Part shown: in pieces, positions 1-9,397 of the stretch
Layout: every line of letters begins with the position of its first letter
Position numbering within the stretch: the stretch's first letter is position 1
NCBI GenBank assembly: GCA_050946055.1
Contig: JBMNUB010000010.1
Location: forward strand, 17,519 to 81,518
Direction: 5' to 3'
DNA: 64,000 nt
DNA from: Fimadaptatus sp050946055
Lineage (GTDB): Bacteria; Bacillota; Clostridia; Christensenellales; Aristaeellaceae
Made by a program: the position numbers and the translations under genes
Notes under the pieces: generated by a model
Databases searched by the model: none
Seen by the model: the letters and a program-made list of their open reading frames with translations, nothing else
What the model was told of the DNA's origin: nothing

Positions 1-1
1 G

Positions 2-625
2 GCGAAGCATGCTGCCGAGGTGGGTGCAGATGCAATATCGTCAGTGTATCCCAACTTCTTCTGTCGCTATTCGGTGAACGAGGCGCTGGACTATTACCGC
101 GCGCTTGTGGATGCATCCGGGCTGCCCATGCTGGGCTATTGTCAAGCGCTCATGCAGGGTACGGATGTTGTAGACTTCGTAGATAAGTTGATAAGGATAG
201 ACGGCGTTATCGGCGTAAAGTACACATTCCCGAACTATTACAACATGCAGCAGATAAAGCGTCTAAACGGCGGCAACATAAATGTGATAAATGGGCCGGA
301 TGAATCGCTGCTGTGTGGACTGGCGATGGGCGCGGATGGCGGCATAGGCACGACATATAACGTGATGCCTGCATGGTTTGCAAAGATGTACGAGCGCTTT
401 GCGGCAAACGACGTAAAGGGCGCGCAGGAGATGCAGTACAAGGTCAATCATGTGATAGACGTACTGCTGAACACCAATCTTATACCGGCTGTCAGGGTTA
501 TACTTGAGGAGATGGGCTTTGATGTGGGTCATTCAGCAGCTCCTGCACGCAGATTCGATATCGATGAGCGCAAGGCGCTGATGGCTGCAGTAAGACAGGC
601 GGAACTATTTGGCTGCAATGAGTAA
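2..625 (+). CDS. nanA: N-acetylneuraminate lyase (DapA/NanA family), 5' end outside the window
   Basis: The open frame enters at base 2 and ends at a TAA; only the C-terminal two thirds (about 207 residues) is present. NanA-type enzymes cleave sialic acid to N-acetylmannosamine and pyruvate through a Schiff base on a TIM barrel. The visible Schiff-base lysine lies in GVKYT, followed by NYYNMQQ, then GPDE and GADGGIGTTYN, which match NanA more closely than dihydrodipicolinate synthase. A CUT1 transporter follows 108 bases downstream on the same strand, suggesting one uptake-and-catabolism operon, possibly for sialic acid. The family is seen directly; sialic acid as substrate follows from family motifs; a link to the transporter is inference. 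Another DapA-family aldolase remains possible. Confidence 0.85.
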   Translation, partial: AKHAAEVGADAISSVYPNFFCRYSVNEALDYYRALVDASGLPMLGYCQALMQGTDVVDFVDKLIRIDGVIGVKYTFPNYYNMQQIKRLNGGNINVINGPDESLLCGLAMGADGGIGTTYNVMPAWFAKMYERFAANDVKGAQEMQYKVNHVIDVLLNTNLIPAVRVILEEMGFDVGHSAAPARRFDIDERKALMAAVRQAELFGCNE

Positions 626-733
626 TATATGAAAGATGTATAACCGCGGCAAAGCGTGCCGCTCAGGGTCTTGACAGGTGCGGTCTACACGGGCGCTGGA
701 GCTTGGCGGGTATACTGAAAGAAGGGGGAAAAC

Positions 734-1681
734 ATGGTCGCAAATAAAGCAAGCAGGGCTTCAAGATTTCAGCATACCCGTAAGCTCATGTATAAGCATC
801 GCTGGAGCTATGTTCTGGTGCTGCCGGCGGTGCTGACCGTATTGTTCTTCAACTATTTCCCGCTTTATGGTATCCAGCTGGCATTTAAGGACTTTGTGGT
901 GCGCAAGGGAATAAGCGGCAGTCCATGGGTGGGCATGAAGCACTTTGAAGTGCTGCTCGGTTCGCGCATATTCCAAAGGGCGCTGGTAAATACGCTGTTT
1001 ATAAGCGCATATAAACTGCTTTTCGGTTTTCCGTCTGCGGTAATATTTGCGCTGATGCTAAATGAATTGCATTCAAATAAGTTCAAACGCCTTTCACAGA
1101 CGATATCCTATATGCCGCATTTCATATCATGGGTGGTAATGGGCGGCATAATAAAGGATTTGCTCGCGCCCACGACCGGCATAGTCAACTACTTCGTTAC
1201 CAGCATGGGCGGCGAAGCCAGACACTTTTTGATAGAACCCAGCATGTTCCGCGGCATAGTGGTCGTAACAGGAATATGGAAGGAGATAGGCTGGCAATCG
1301 ATAATCTATTTGGCGGCCATAGCGGGCATAAGCACTGAGCTTTATGAAGCGGCTGCGATAGACGGCGCCAATCGCCTGCGCATAATACGCCACATAATCC
1401 TGCCAGAGCTTATGTCTGTAATGTCCATACAGTTCATACTTCAGCTGGGCGGCATACTGAACGCGGGCTTTGACCAGGTATTCAATCTATACAACGACCT
1501 TGTGTACTCCACGGGCGACATAATCGATACCTATGTATATCGCATTGGCCTTCAGGGTCAGATGCAATATTCGCTGTCCACGGCGGTTGGCCTGTTCAAA
1601 AACTGCATAGGTCTGGTGCTGGTAGTGGGTACTAACGCCATAGTAAGAAGGCTGGGAGAGGGGGAGAACGGACTATGGTAG
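734..1681 (+). CDS. CUT1 sugar ABC transporter permease, LplB-like
   Basis: This is a 315-residue inner-membrane permease with a basic N-terminus, a first hydrophobic helix near residues 25-45, and several further hydrophobic segments. The cytoplasmic EAA loop that contacts the ATPase reads EAAAIDGANRLRIIRHIILP, typical of LplB/YteP permeases for oligosaccharides. The start is an ATG preceded by GAAAGAAGGGGG. It overlaps the next permease gene by 7 bases, so the two are translationally coupled. No ATPase gene is present in this cassette, which is normal for CUT1 systems that share an MsmK/MsmX ATPase. Substrate cannot be read from the sequence; the adjacent NanA-like gene makes an amino sugar or sialic acid plausible. 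Confidence 0.93.
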   Translation: MVANKASRASRFQHTRKLMYKHRWSYVLVLPAVLTVLFFNYFPLYGIQLAFKDFVVRKGISGSPWVGMKHFEVLLGSRIFQRALVNTLFISAYKLLFGFPSAVIFALMLNELHSNKFKRLSQTISYMPHFISWVVMGGIIKDLLAPTTGIVNYFVTSMGGEARHFLIEPSMFRGIVVVTGIWKEIGWQSIIYLAAIAGISTELYEAAAIDGANRLRIIRHIILPELMSVMSIQFILQLGGILNAGFDQVFNLYNDLVYSTGDIIDTYVYRIGLQGQMQYSLSTAVGLFKNCIGLVLVVGTNAIVRRLGEGENGLW

Positions 1682-2553
1682 GCGCAAGGCGCGTAAGCAA
1701 AGGCGACTGGATAATGCAGATCGTCATAAACGTACTGATGGCCGTCATGCTTGTGCTGTTCCTCTATCCCATATGGGAAACGGTAGTGCGCTCGCTGTCC
1801 ACGCCGGAAACGGCGGATCATCCCGGCCTTAAGCTCTGGCCGCGCGAGTTTACTGTTGATGCATACAAAAACGTGCTTAAGAATCCCGACTTTTTGATAG
1901 GCTTTAAGAATTCGGTAGTGCGCACCGTGCTGGGCAGCCTTATTGCGGTTGCATTCACTTTCTGCGGCGGATATGCGTTGTCGCGCCGCGACCTACCCGG
2001 TAAGGGCATTATAACGTTTTACATAGTGCTGACCATGTTTATAAGTGCGGGACTAATACCTACCTATCTGAACATACGCAATCTAGGCATGTTCAACACC
2101 ATATGGGCGTGGGTACTGCCGGGTGCGGTCTCCGCGTGGAATCTCACCATATGCCGTAACTTCATAGGATCGCTTCCGTATGAGCTGGAGGAGTCGGCCA
2201 TGGTAGATGGCGCACATCCGCTGACGATAGTGTTCCGCATAGTGCTGCCGCTGTCAGCACCAATACTGGCGGTGCTGGTTCTGTGGACGGCGGTTGGGCA
2301 GTGGAATTCGTGGTTTGATGCCATGATATACACTCCGGATAACTCAATGACCGTGCTACAGCTGGTCGTAAGGCGCATGATAGTCTCGTCCACAGATGAA
2401 TCGAATCTGCTCGCTGCGGCTAAGTCCGATGTCACAAGCACCACTATGAAGTGCGCTACGATAATGGTAAGCACCATACCGATACTGTGTGTCTATCCGT
2501 TCCTGCAAAAATACTTTGTCAAGGGAGTTATGGTGGGCGCACTCAAGGGGTAA
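1675..2553 (+). CDS. CUT1 sugar ABC transporter permease, LplC/YtcP-like
   Basis: This 292-residue permease is the second membrane half of the transporter. It has hydrophobic helices from about residue 13 onward and an EAA-type loop EESAMVDGAHPLTIVFRIVLP followed by the WNSWFD segment typical of the LplC/YtcP group. The ATG overlaps the TAG stop of the preceding permease gene, with GGGAGAGGGGG upstream. The C-terminal QKYFVKGVMVGALKG tail is characteristic of this subfamily and is shared with the paralogue at 5749. The binding-protein gene follows 47 bases downstream. Confidence 0.93.
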   Translation: MVGARRVSKGDWIMQIVINVLMAVMLVLFLYPIWETVVRSLSTPETADHPGLKLWPREFTVDAYKNVLKNPDFLIGFKNSVVRTVLGSLIAVAFTFCGGYALSRRDLPGKGIITFYIVLTMFISAGLIPTYLNIRNLGMFNTIWAWVLPGAVSAWNLTICRNFIGSLPYELEESAMVDGAHPLTIVFRIVLPLSAPILAVLVLWTAVGQWNSWFDAMIYTPDNSMTVLQLVVRRMIVSSTDESNLLAAAKSDVTSTTMKCATIMVSTIPILCVYPFLQKYFVKGVMVGALKG

Positions 2554-2600
2554 TCCTGCATCACAAGTCGATGCAAATATATAAAAGGAGGACATTCCTA

Positions 2601-4118
2601 ATGAAGAAAGTCAGCTTGTTGCTCTGTCTGGTAATGCTGATGAGCATGTTCGCAGCTCCCGCACTAGCGGAGGAGTTGCCGCACTTGGAGATAACATGGG
2701 CCGGACATGCGGATACCACGCCCCCGGCAGAAGAAGGCACGCCTTATCAGAAGTATCTGGAGGAAAAGTGGAACGTAAAGATAACTCCTCTCAGCATAAC
2801 CCATATGGAGATGGAGGCGTGGGATCTGTACTTTGCCTCAGGCGATACTGCGGACTATATCTCCAATCCCGGCGGACGATACAATATGCTCATAGATCAG
2901 GCGCTGGTGCGTCCCATACCATATGAATGGCTGGAGACTTACGCGCCCAACTGGATGAAGAAGACCTATGAGATGGTGGGTAGCGAAGAATTGACCCGCC
3001 AGATGCTGACCTACTCCGATGGCAACGTGTACTGCATGCCGTACATAGCGTACACTGCTGCCTTCCCGTTCGGCTCTTACATAAGGACCGACTGGCTGGA
3101 GAAGGTGGGCATGGAGATACCCACCACCATCGATTAGTTCCACGACGTAGTGAAGGCGTTTGTCGAGAACGACCCCGATGGCAATGGCGAGAAGGACACG
3201 CTGGGCATAAGCGGCACAAATGGATATTTCCACTATGTATTTGGCGCTTACGGCATAATGAAGGATACCTATAACGTGAACGATGAAGGCAAGGTAGAGT
3301 ATACCAGCGTGAGTGAACCCTACAAGAATGCACTCAAGACCTTGGCTACATGGTACAAGGAAGGTCTTATCGACCCTGAGACCTTCACCGACGACCGCGC
3401 GGCGCTGCGCGAGAAGTGGTCCTCTGGCAGAATTGGCATAATGGATGACAATGCATGGTGGGGCGAGTCTTCCCGAGGCAACAATAGCGTGTTCGCCATG
3501 CTGCAGAACCGCGATCCCAACGCCAAGATAACCTTCTACAAGGCATTCACCGGTCCCGAGGGCAAGTCCGGTGCCATGTACTACTTCCCCAGCATAACCG
3601 GTCAGGCCTGTGTACTGTTTGGCGCGGACACTACCGATGAGGAAGTCATACGCATACTGCAGATCAAGGAGTCCATGACCTATCAGGATGAATACGTCCG
3701 CGCCCGCTATGGCATAGAGGGCGAGCAGTACACCATAGACGAGAACGGCGTACTGATCATGGACCCCGAATGGGACTTCGAGCAGCAGCGTGCTGCCGGC
3801 GTAGGCCAGTTCTATGCTTCTCAGCCGCAGAGTGTAGCCGATGTTTCACTGGTGCTGCAGCCTGCTGACATAGCCACAAATGACATAGCGCTGTCCAACA
3901 ACAAGATATACAGCGGCACTAACTTCTACGCGCCTAAGACTAACGAGGCTCGCAGCACCTATGGTGCAGATGTCAGCTCTGTGGTTTCTGAGTACTATGC
4001 CAACGCCATAATCGGCAACGTCGACATAGATTCGACTTGGGACGCTTACGTTGACGAGGTGTACAGTGCCGGTCTGGACAAGATTATCGCCGAATATGAG
4101 GAGATGCTGAAGGCGTGA
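2601..4118 (+). pseudogene. CUT1 extracellular sugar-binding protein interrupted by an in-frame TAG
   Basis: A ribosome site AAAAGGAGG precedes an ATG encoding a clear signal peptide (MKKVSLLLCLVMLMSMFAAPALA). The frame reads as a type-1 extracellular solute-binding protein for 178 codons, meets TAG at 3135-3137, and continues in the same frame without further interruption to TGA at 4118. The full length of 505 codons fits the LplA-like family. The residues around the stop (TTID, stop, FHDVVKAF) are continuous family sequence in which the stopped position is commonly acidic, so GAG to TAG is a one-base change. TAG ends other genes here (1681, 38135), so code reassignment is unlikely. Options are a recent nonsense mutation, a sequencing error, or suppression. 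The gene is last in the nanA/permease cluster and is followed by a strong terminator. Confidence 0.88.
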
Positions 4119-4187
4119 GTTGTTCATCCATGACGTGAATGCATATTGCAACATGTCAAGATGACGATGAATGTATGCAATTAGCAA

Positions 4188-4233
4188 AGTCCTGCACATG
4201 CATAGCTGGGTGGCTGCATGTGCAGGACTTTTT
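4188..4233 (+). terminator. Rho-independent terminator after the first sugar ABC cassette
   Basis: A perfect 15-base stem (arms 4188-4202 and 4215-4229) encloses a 12-base loop and is followed by TTTTT. It closes the first cassette and separates it from the convergent genes on the other strand. Confidence 0.92.
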
Positions 4234-4355
4234 GTATATGTTGCCCGGCTATGACTTAGAATGTCATCGGGCGGCAGACGTGCTGCCAAACGACAAATGC
4301 AGAGCAAATGTACGTGGCACCCGGAAAGAGCAAGGCATGCGCTTGCACAGCGCCC

Positions 4356-5459
4356 TCATCCCATAATTCCTCTCTCCTCAGCCCAGCGCATATACGCCTC
4401 CGCTACCGCCGCGCCGCCTGCGCCGTCGGGATGCGGACCGTACTTGGCTAGGTAGTCTTGCTCGCCGCCGCGCGATAGCACGCCCGTCATGTCAAAGGCG
4501 TGGTCGGCACCCAGATGGCCGGGCGCGAGTATGGCGGCGTTGATGGCGCGCCAGTTGGCTATGTCCGCGCCTGCGTAGTCGAAGGGCGGTATAGTGAACA
4601 GCACTATGCGCGGCGCGTGCGGCGCGGCCTTGAGCGCCGATATCGCCGCGCGCAGCCGGTCGATGCACAGCGCACTGTCGCCTTCGCCCTGCATGATGTC
4701 GTTTACGCCCAGACATATGTTCAGCACACAGTCGCGCTTGGCACGCCCTAGCCATACGCCGTCCGAGGCCGCGTCGCGTATGCGTGCAAAGCCCAGCCCG
4801 ATGTTAAGCGTGGCGCAGCGCGGCGCCAGCCCGGCGGCTATGCGCGCGGACCAGCTCTCGTACATGTCGCGCCGCGTGCCGCAGCCCTGCGTTATCGAAT
4901 CGCCCATGAACAGCATCAGCGGCAGGGGAGCGTGCCCGGCCTCGAACAGGTCGGGCAGCGCGCACAGGTTCTCCGGTTCGAGTGCGCATGCGTCGGTGAA
5001 CACTCGCGCATCGTCCAACGTGTGCTCGCCGTCGGCATAGCTGCACAGCGCCTGACTGTCGGGCGTTGCGGGTATGATTGCGCCGTGCTCGCCCGCGCGC
5101 AGGCACCAGCGGAACTCTATGTAGTCGTCGCGCGAATGCATGCCGCATGCGTCGCTGGATATAACTTCGCCCGGCAGCACTTTGCGCTGCGACATGCCGC
5201 CAAACGTCAATGGCTGCACATTCACACCGTCGGAAAACGCCGCCGATACTATCGTGAACTCGCCGCCCGGCACGTTGGCGCGCGATATGCTGCCGTCATC
5301 CCATGTCGAGTCGGCGGCATTGGAATAGCTTATGCGCCAGCGGTCGCCGGGGCGCTGTACGCGCATGCGCGCGCGGAAGGTGCGCGCTTGGCCGGGCAGC
5401 AGGCGCACTATGAAGTTGTGTGAAGTGCCGCATAGCACGTTGGGCAGGAATGTGTTCAT
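4356..5459 (-). CDS. SGNH/GDSL-family esterase
   Basis: This 367-residue protein has an N-terminal beta-rich domain (about 1-170) of the kind found in front of carbohydrate esterases, then a C-terminal SGNH hydrolase domain. Visible blocks are GDSITQG (catalytic Ser near 188), the glycine block NIGLGFA, GVND (Asn near 253) and a C-terminal HPDG (His near 343). The Asp usually three residues before that His is a Tyr, so the enzyme may use a dyad or a displaced acid. No signal peptide is evident, so it probably acts in the cytoplasm on imported acetylated sugars; a sialate or acetylxylan esterase role is inference from the neighbouring NanA and transporters. The ATG at 5459 is preferred over GTG at 5468 because GAGG is then well spaced. 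It has its own promoter. Confidence 0.85.
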   Translation of the reverse strand: MNTFLPNVLCGTSHNFIVRLLPGQARTFRARMRVQRPGDRWRISYSNAADSTWDDGSISRANVPGGEFTIVSAAFSDGVNVQPLTFGGMSQRKVLPGEVISSDACGMHSRDDYIEFRWCLRAGEHGAIIPATPDSQALCSYADGEHTLDDARVFTDACALEPENLCALPDLFEAGHAPLPLMLFMGDSITQGCGTRRDMYESWSARIAAGLAPRCATLNIGLGFARIRDAASDGVWLGRAKRDCVLNICLGVNDIMQGEGDSALCIDRLRAAISALKAAPHAPRIVLFTIPPFDYAGADIANWRAINAAILAPGHLGADHAFDMTGVLSRGGEQDYLAKYGPHPDGAGGAAVAEAYMRWAEERGIMG

Positions 5460-5661
5460 ATATAACACCTCGCATTGTTTCGCATTTGATTTAAGCGCCC
5501 GCTATGTGCGCATAGGACATGTGCGTGCGCTTGTGGTAGCTCAGACTGTCGCCCGCGAGTGCGCATACACGCACAGGCGCTAGCAGCCGCTCAGACTTTC
5601 ATCCGCGCATGCATCGCGTATATCGGACATGTGCGCGCGGATTATCATGCCGTATGCCGCT

Positions 5662-5690
5662 ATGATATCACTTTAACGCGGCATATGCAA
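5662..5690 (-). promoter_or_regulatory. Sigma-A promoter for the SGNH esterase gene
   Basis: Read on the minus strand: TTGCAT at 5690-5685, 17-base spacer, TATCAT at 5667-5662. It leaves a leader of roughly 195 bases before the ATG at 5459 and lies downstream of the terminator of the permease genes. Confidence 0.6.
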
Positions 5691-5702
5691 TTCCAATCCG
5701 AC

Positions 5703-5733
5703 AAAAAATGCCGCTGACATGAGCCAGCGGCAT
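5703..5733 (-). terminator. Terminator of the second sugar ABC cassette
   Basis: A 9-base stem (arms 5725-5733 and 5708-5716) is followed on the minus strand by a run of six T. It sits 15 bases after the last permease gene and ends that unit before the esterase gene. Confidence 0.88.
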
Positions 5734-5748
5734 GGGGATTCGTCTGAA

Positions 5749-6657
5749 TTAGCCCTTGACTGCGCCTATCATGACGCCCTTCACGAAGTACTTCTGCAGG
5801 AAGGGGTAGATGCACAGTACCGGAACGGTGGTCAGCACTATGGCCGAATACTTTATAGCCTCGGCGAACTGGTTGACCTGATCGTTCTCGGCGGCGGCCG
5901 AGTTCAGTATGTTGGAGTTGGCTATCAGCACGGCGCGCAGCACGTTCTGAATGGGCAGCTTCTCGTTGTCCTTCAGGTATATCGAGGCGTTGAACCATGC
6001 GTTCCAGTGACCTACGCCGTAGTACAGCAGCAGAACCGCTATCGTGGGCATTATCAGAGGCAGCACTATGCGGAACACGATTATCAGGTCGTTAGCGCCG
6101 TCGATGTAGGCCGATTCCTGAAGGCTGTCGGGTATGGCCTCTATAGCCGTGCGGCATATGATGGCGTTGTATACGCTCATAGCGCCCGGCAGTATCAGCG
6201 CCCACAGCGAGTTGTACAGTCCCAGATCACGCACGTTCAGGTAGGAGGGAATCATGCCGCCCGAGAAGAACATGGTGAACATGATGATGAACAGTATCGG
6301 CTTTTTGAACATGACGTTCTTGGAGGCCAGGAAGTAGCCGCAGAACAGAGTCAACGCGATGTTGATGGGCAGCGATATGCCCAGAACTATCAGTATGTTC
6401 ACGTAGCCGCTGACCAGCAGGGGATGGGAGAACGCCAGCTTGTACGAGCCAACGTTGAAGCCCACCGGCCAGAACACCGCGCCGGGATGCGCTACCAGAT
6501 AGGTATTCTCGGTAAAGGACGCGACCAGCACGAAGTACATCGGGTAAAGGGTGACAAGACACAAAAGTATAAGGATTATGGCGTTTACGGTGTCGAACAC
6601 CTTATCGCCCAACGAGCGCTGCATCAGATGGCCCGGTTTTTTCTTAGCCTGTACCAT
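5749..6657 (-). CDS. CUT1 sugar ABC transporter permease, LplC/YtcP-like
   Basis: This 302-residue permease is the distal gene of a binding protein, LplB, LplC cassette read on the minus strand. The EAA loop is QESAYIDGANDLIIVFRIVLP, followed by GHWNAWF, and the C-terminus is QKYFVKGVMIGAVKG, as in the paralogue at 1675. AGGAGGTT lies 7 bases before the ATG. The gap to the upstream permease gene is 15 bases. Substrate is unknown. It is clearly a different transporter from the first cassette rather than a copy, because the sequences agree only at family-conserved positions. Confidence 0.93.
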   Translation of the reverse strand: MVQAKKKPGHLMQRSLGDKVFDTVNAIILILLCLVTLYPMYFVLVASFTENTYLVAHPGAVFWPVGFNVGSYKLAFSHPLLVSGYVNILIVLGISLPINIALTLFCGYFLASKNVMFKKPILFIIMFTMFFSGGMIPSYLNVRDLGLYNSLWALILPGAMSVYNAIICRTAIEAIPDSLQESAYIDGANDLIIVFRIVLPLIMPTIAVLLLYYGVGHWNAWFNASIYLKDNEKLPIQNVLRAVLIANSNILNSAAAENDQVNQFAEAIKYSAIVLTTVPVLCIYPFLQKYFVKGVMIGAVKG

Positions 6658-6672
6658 ATTCTCAACCTCCTA

Positions 6673-7629
6673 TTAGAACAAGCCGGACTGCGTCGTCTTG
6701 TTGCTTATCCAGTTGGTCAGCAGCAGGAACACTATGTTGACCACTGTGTTGAACAGACCGACGGCAGTGGAAAGCGAATACTTCTGGCTTTCCAGACCCA
6801 TGCGGTAGGTGTAGGTGGAGAATACGTCCGCGACTTCATAAGTGTTAGGCGTGTACAGCAGCAGCACTTTCTCGTAGCCTACGTTCAGTATGCCGCCCAT
6901 GCGCAGCACGAACAGTATCATTATCGTGGGCAGTATGCCGGGCAGGGTGATGTGCAGTATCTGCTGGAAGCGGTTGGCGCCGTCTATGCGCGCGGCTTCG
7001 TACTGCTCCTGATCGATGCCGCTCAGCGCCGCCAGATAGATTATCGAGTTCCAGCCGATGCCCTGCCATATGTCGGACAGCACGTATATCGGGCGGAACG
7101 CGGACGGGTCTACCATTAGGTTGCGGCGCGTGCCGCCGAACAGCTCTATTATCTCAGAGAACAGGCCGTTCTCCTGGCAATAGATCTTTATCAGCGAGCA
7201 CATTACGACCATGGAGATGAAGTAGGGCATGTAGGTTATGGTCTGCACGGTGCGCTTGAACTTGTTGTTCTGCACTTCATTGAGCATAAGCGCCAGCAGT
7301 ATGGGGGCGGGGAAGCCGAACAGTATGGTCAGTCCGCTCAGCACAAAGGTGTTGCGCAGAAGGCGGAAAAAGTAGGGATCCTTAAAGAACGTCTCGAACC
7401 ACAGCGTGCCAACCCACTGGCTGCCCCAGATGCCGCGCGTGGGCTTGTAGTTCTTGAAGGCGATTATCAGGCCGTACATGGGCTTGTAGCAGAAGAACGC
7501 AAGGTATACAAGCACAGGTATTATCAGCAGGTACTTGTACTTATTCAGCTGAAAATCGCGCTGCAGGCGTTTGCTGAATGTATTTCTATTGTCGGCATTC
7601 GCCGCCGTGTTTTTTGCCGTCATACGCAT
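6673..7629 (-). CDS. CUT1 sugar ABC transporter permease, LplB-like
   Basis: This 318-residue permease has a basic N-terminus and a first helix near residue 35 (YLLIIPVLVYLAFFCY). The ATPase-contact loop reads EAARIDGANRFQQILHITLP. Two in-frame ATG codons lie two codons apart at the start; AGGTGG is better spaced for the second (7623), so the protein may be two residues shorter. It lies 125 bases downstream of the binding-protein gene, across a hairpin that probably lowers permease expression relative to the binding protein. Confidence 0.92.
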   Translation of the reverse strand: MRMTAKNTAANADNRNTFSKRLQRDFQLNKYKYLLIIPVLVYLAFFCYKPMYGLIIAFKNYKPTRGIWGSQWVGTLWFETFFKDPYFFRLLRNTFVLSGLTILFGFPAPILLALMLNEVQNNKFKRTVQTITYMPYFISMVVMCSLIKIYCQENGLFSEIIELFGGTRRNLMVDPSAFRPIYVLSDIWQGIGWNSIIYLAALSGIDQEQYEAARIDGANRFQQILHITLPGILPTIMILFVLRMGGILNVGYEKVLLLYTPNTYEVADVFSTYTYRMGLESQKYSLSTAVGLFNTVVNIVFLLLTNWISNKTTQSGLF

Positions 7630-7687
7630 TAGCCACCTTTGTCGATTGTAAATGGGCCGTTTAGTAGGGCGCTATCGCTACCTATCA

Positions 7688-7715
7688 GAAAGCGGGGGCG
7701 CTCACGCACCCCCGC
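7688..7715 (-). terminator. Intercistronic hairpin between binding protein and permeases
   Basis: A GC-rich stem with arms 7709-7715 and 7692-7698 and a short T-rich exit on the minus strand lies between the binding-protein stop and the first permease. It is best read as a partial terminator or mRNA-stabilising hairpin. Confidence 0.65.
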
Positions 7716-7754
7716 CTAACGGTGAGCCTTATAGTGCTTTTATCGCTTTGCTGA

Positions 7755-9332
7755 TTAACGAGCCAGATAGCGATCGTAGCAGGCCTGCTTGATTTCGCGA
7801 ATGCGCTCCAAGTTGTAGGTGGAGTAGTTGTCCAGATAAGCCTGCCATACGGCATCATCGTCTATATCCTGAGCGCCGGTTATGAAGTTGGCGCAGCTCT
7901 CCTTGGTGTAGGTGCCCAGCGCGCCGCCGATCAGATCCAGCTCATCGCGTTCTTCCAGAGTGTAGGTAGCGCTGGCAGGCATCTTCCAGTTGGAGGATAC
8001 AGCCTCGTTGGGGTAGAACCACAGGTCGTTGGCAGCGATGGCAGTGGGGGAGTTCTTCATGTACAGCAGCTCGGTGGCCTGTACGCCGCAGCCGGACCAA
8101 GTCTGACCGCCGTACTTGGTTATGGGATCGGTGTCGGGGTCGTTGGCAACCAGATCGGTCAGCTTGATTTCGCCGTTCTCGTCGTAGTCCCAAGACACGC
8201 CCTGCTTACCGAAGTTCCAGTACAGGTGACCCTCGGCGGTGAAGCCGTAGTCGAGCAGCTGCAGGCAGAGCTTCATGGTCTCTTCGTCAGCGCACTTGGT
8301 TACGACATAGGTGTTGGTGCCGATACCGGGGCCGCCGAATATCATGGACAGGGTGCCGTCGTCGCCGGTAGGATAGTTGCTGCCTACCCATACGGGATCC
8401 TTGCCCTCAGCCTCGCGCTCCTTGTTCCAGTTGTTCAGCTGGCCCATGGAGGTGATGGAGATACCAACCTGATCGTTGTGAATCTTGGCCTTGATGGAGG
8501 TGTCGTCCAGCGACAGGCAGTCGGTGTCCAGCAGGCCTTCCTCGTACAGCTTGTTCAGCCAGGACATGTAGGTGCGCCACTCAGGCTGTGCCTGAGCCAG
8601 ATCTACCTTGCCGTCCTTTACGAACCACTGCTCAGTGGCAGCGCCGTAAGCGCCGAACGCGCCGGAGATACCGGTGGTCTCGAAGCGGCTCCAAGCGAAG
8701 GAGAACTTCGCGCCGTACTTCTCGTTGAACACGCGGATTACGTTTTCGAACTCGGAGAGGGTCTTGGGGTAGTCCAGACCGCACTCCTCCAGCCAGTCGG
8801 TGCGAACCACCGGCCCGAGGTAGGAGTCGTTCCAGCCGCCATCCTCGCGGAAGAAGCCGAAGGCATAGTAGCGGCCATCGTCAGTCTTCATAGCCTTGTC
8901 ATAGGCGGGATTGCTCTGCAGGAACGCATAGTAAGCGGGAGCGTACTCCTGTATGTAGTCGGTCAGATCCCATATTATCTCGTCTTCGAGGTACATGGAA
9001 GCGTCGTTCATCCAGCTAACGCCCATGATGTCGGGCAGATTAGTGGGGTCGGCCAGCAGGGTGTTGGTGTAAACGCCGCCGTCAGTGCCGGTGGTGGGCA
9101 TCATGAACTCGATGTTTACGCCAGTCATCTCGATGAGGCCGGTGTGGAAGGGAGATTCTCTCCAGCTGGAGTACTTTTCGTGGGGGTTGATGGCGCTCTG
9201 ATCGTAGAAGGTTATGGTCTTGTCGGTCTTGAGCGGGTAAGTGTCGCCGGCGGACTGAAGCTCGAGCGCGAACGCGGGAGCGGTAGCCAGCAGCAGACAC
9301 AGCGTAAGGACGAATACCAATGCCTTTTTCAT
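7755..9332 (-). CDS. CUT1 extracellular sugar-binding protein
   Basis: This 525-residue secreted receptor delivers an oligosaccharide to the two permeases encoded downstream. A signal peptide (MKKALVFVLTLCLLLATAPAFA) has no lipobox cysteine, so the mature protein may be held by another route or released. The body is rich in aromatic residues and has the WLEECGLDYPKTLSEFENVIR segment typical of the LplA/YtcQ family. The ATG at 9332 is chosen because GAGGAGG lies 7-8 bases upstream; a longer frame to 9371 has no signal for initiation. It is first in its operon, behind a strong promoter. Confidence 0.93.
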   Translation of the reverse strand: MKKALVFVLTLCLLLATAPAFALELQSAGDTYPLKTDKTITFYDQSAINPHEKYSSWRESPFHTGLIEMTGVNIEFMMPTTGTDGGVYTNTLLADPTNLPDIMGVSWMNDASMYLEDEIIWDLTDYIQEYAPAYYAFLQSNPAYDKAMKTDDGRYYAFGFFREDGGWNDSYLGPVVRTDWLEECGLDYPKTLSEFENVIRVFNEKYGAKFSFAWSRFETTGISGAFGAYGAATEQWFVKDGKVDLAQAQPEWRTYMSWLNKLYEEGLLDTDCLSLDDTSIKAKIHNDQVGISITSMGQLNNWNKEREAEGKDPVWVGSNYPTGDDGTLSMIFGGPGIGTNTYVVTKCADEETMKLCLQLLDYGFTAEGHLYWNFGKQGVSWDYDENGEIKLTDLVANDPDTDPITKYGGQTWSGCGVQATELLYMKNSPTAIAANDLWFYPNEAVSSNWKMPASATYTLEERDELDLIGGALGTYTKESCANFITGAQDIDDDAVWQAYLDNYSTYNLERIREIKQACYDRYLAR

Positions 9333-9397
9333 GGGAATCCTCCTCGTAATAATGATTGTTACATTATTCACGCCTGCTATGCACAGGTCATGAATAC

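Noticed and set aside
3135..3137. Genetic code with TAG reassigned, or pyrrolysine insertion
   Set aside because: TAG ends other genes in natural positions (1679-1681 and 38133-38135), and no pyrrolysine genes or context are visible.
5719..7119. A 466-codon plus-strand frame over the two permease genes
   Set aside because: It crosses two well-supported permease genes and a gene boundary on the minus strand, with a Gln/His/Tyr-rich product typical of antisense translation.
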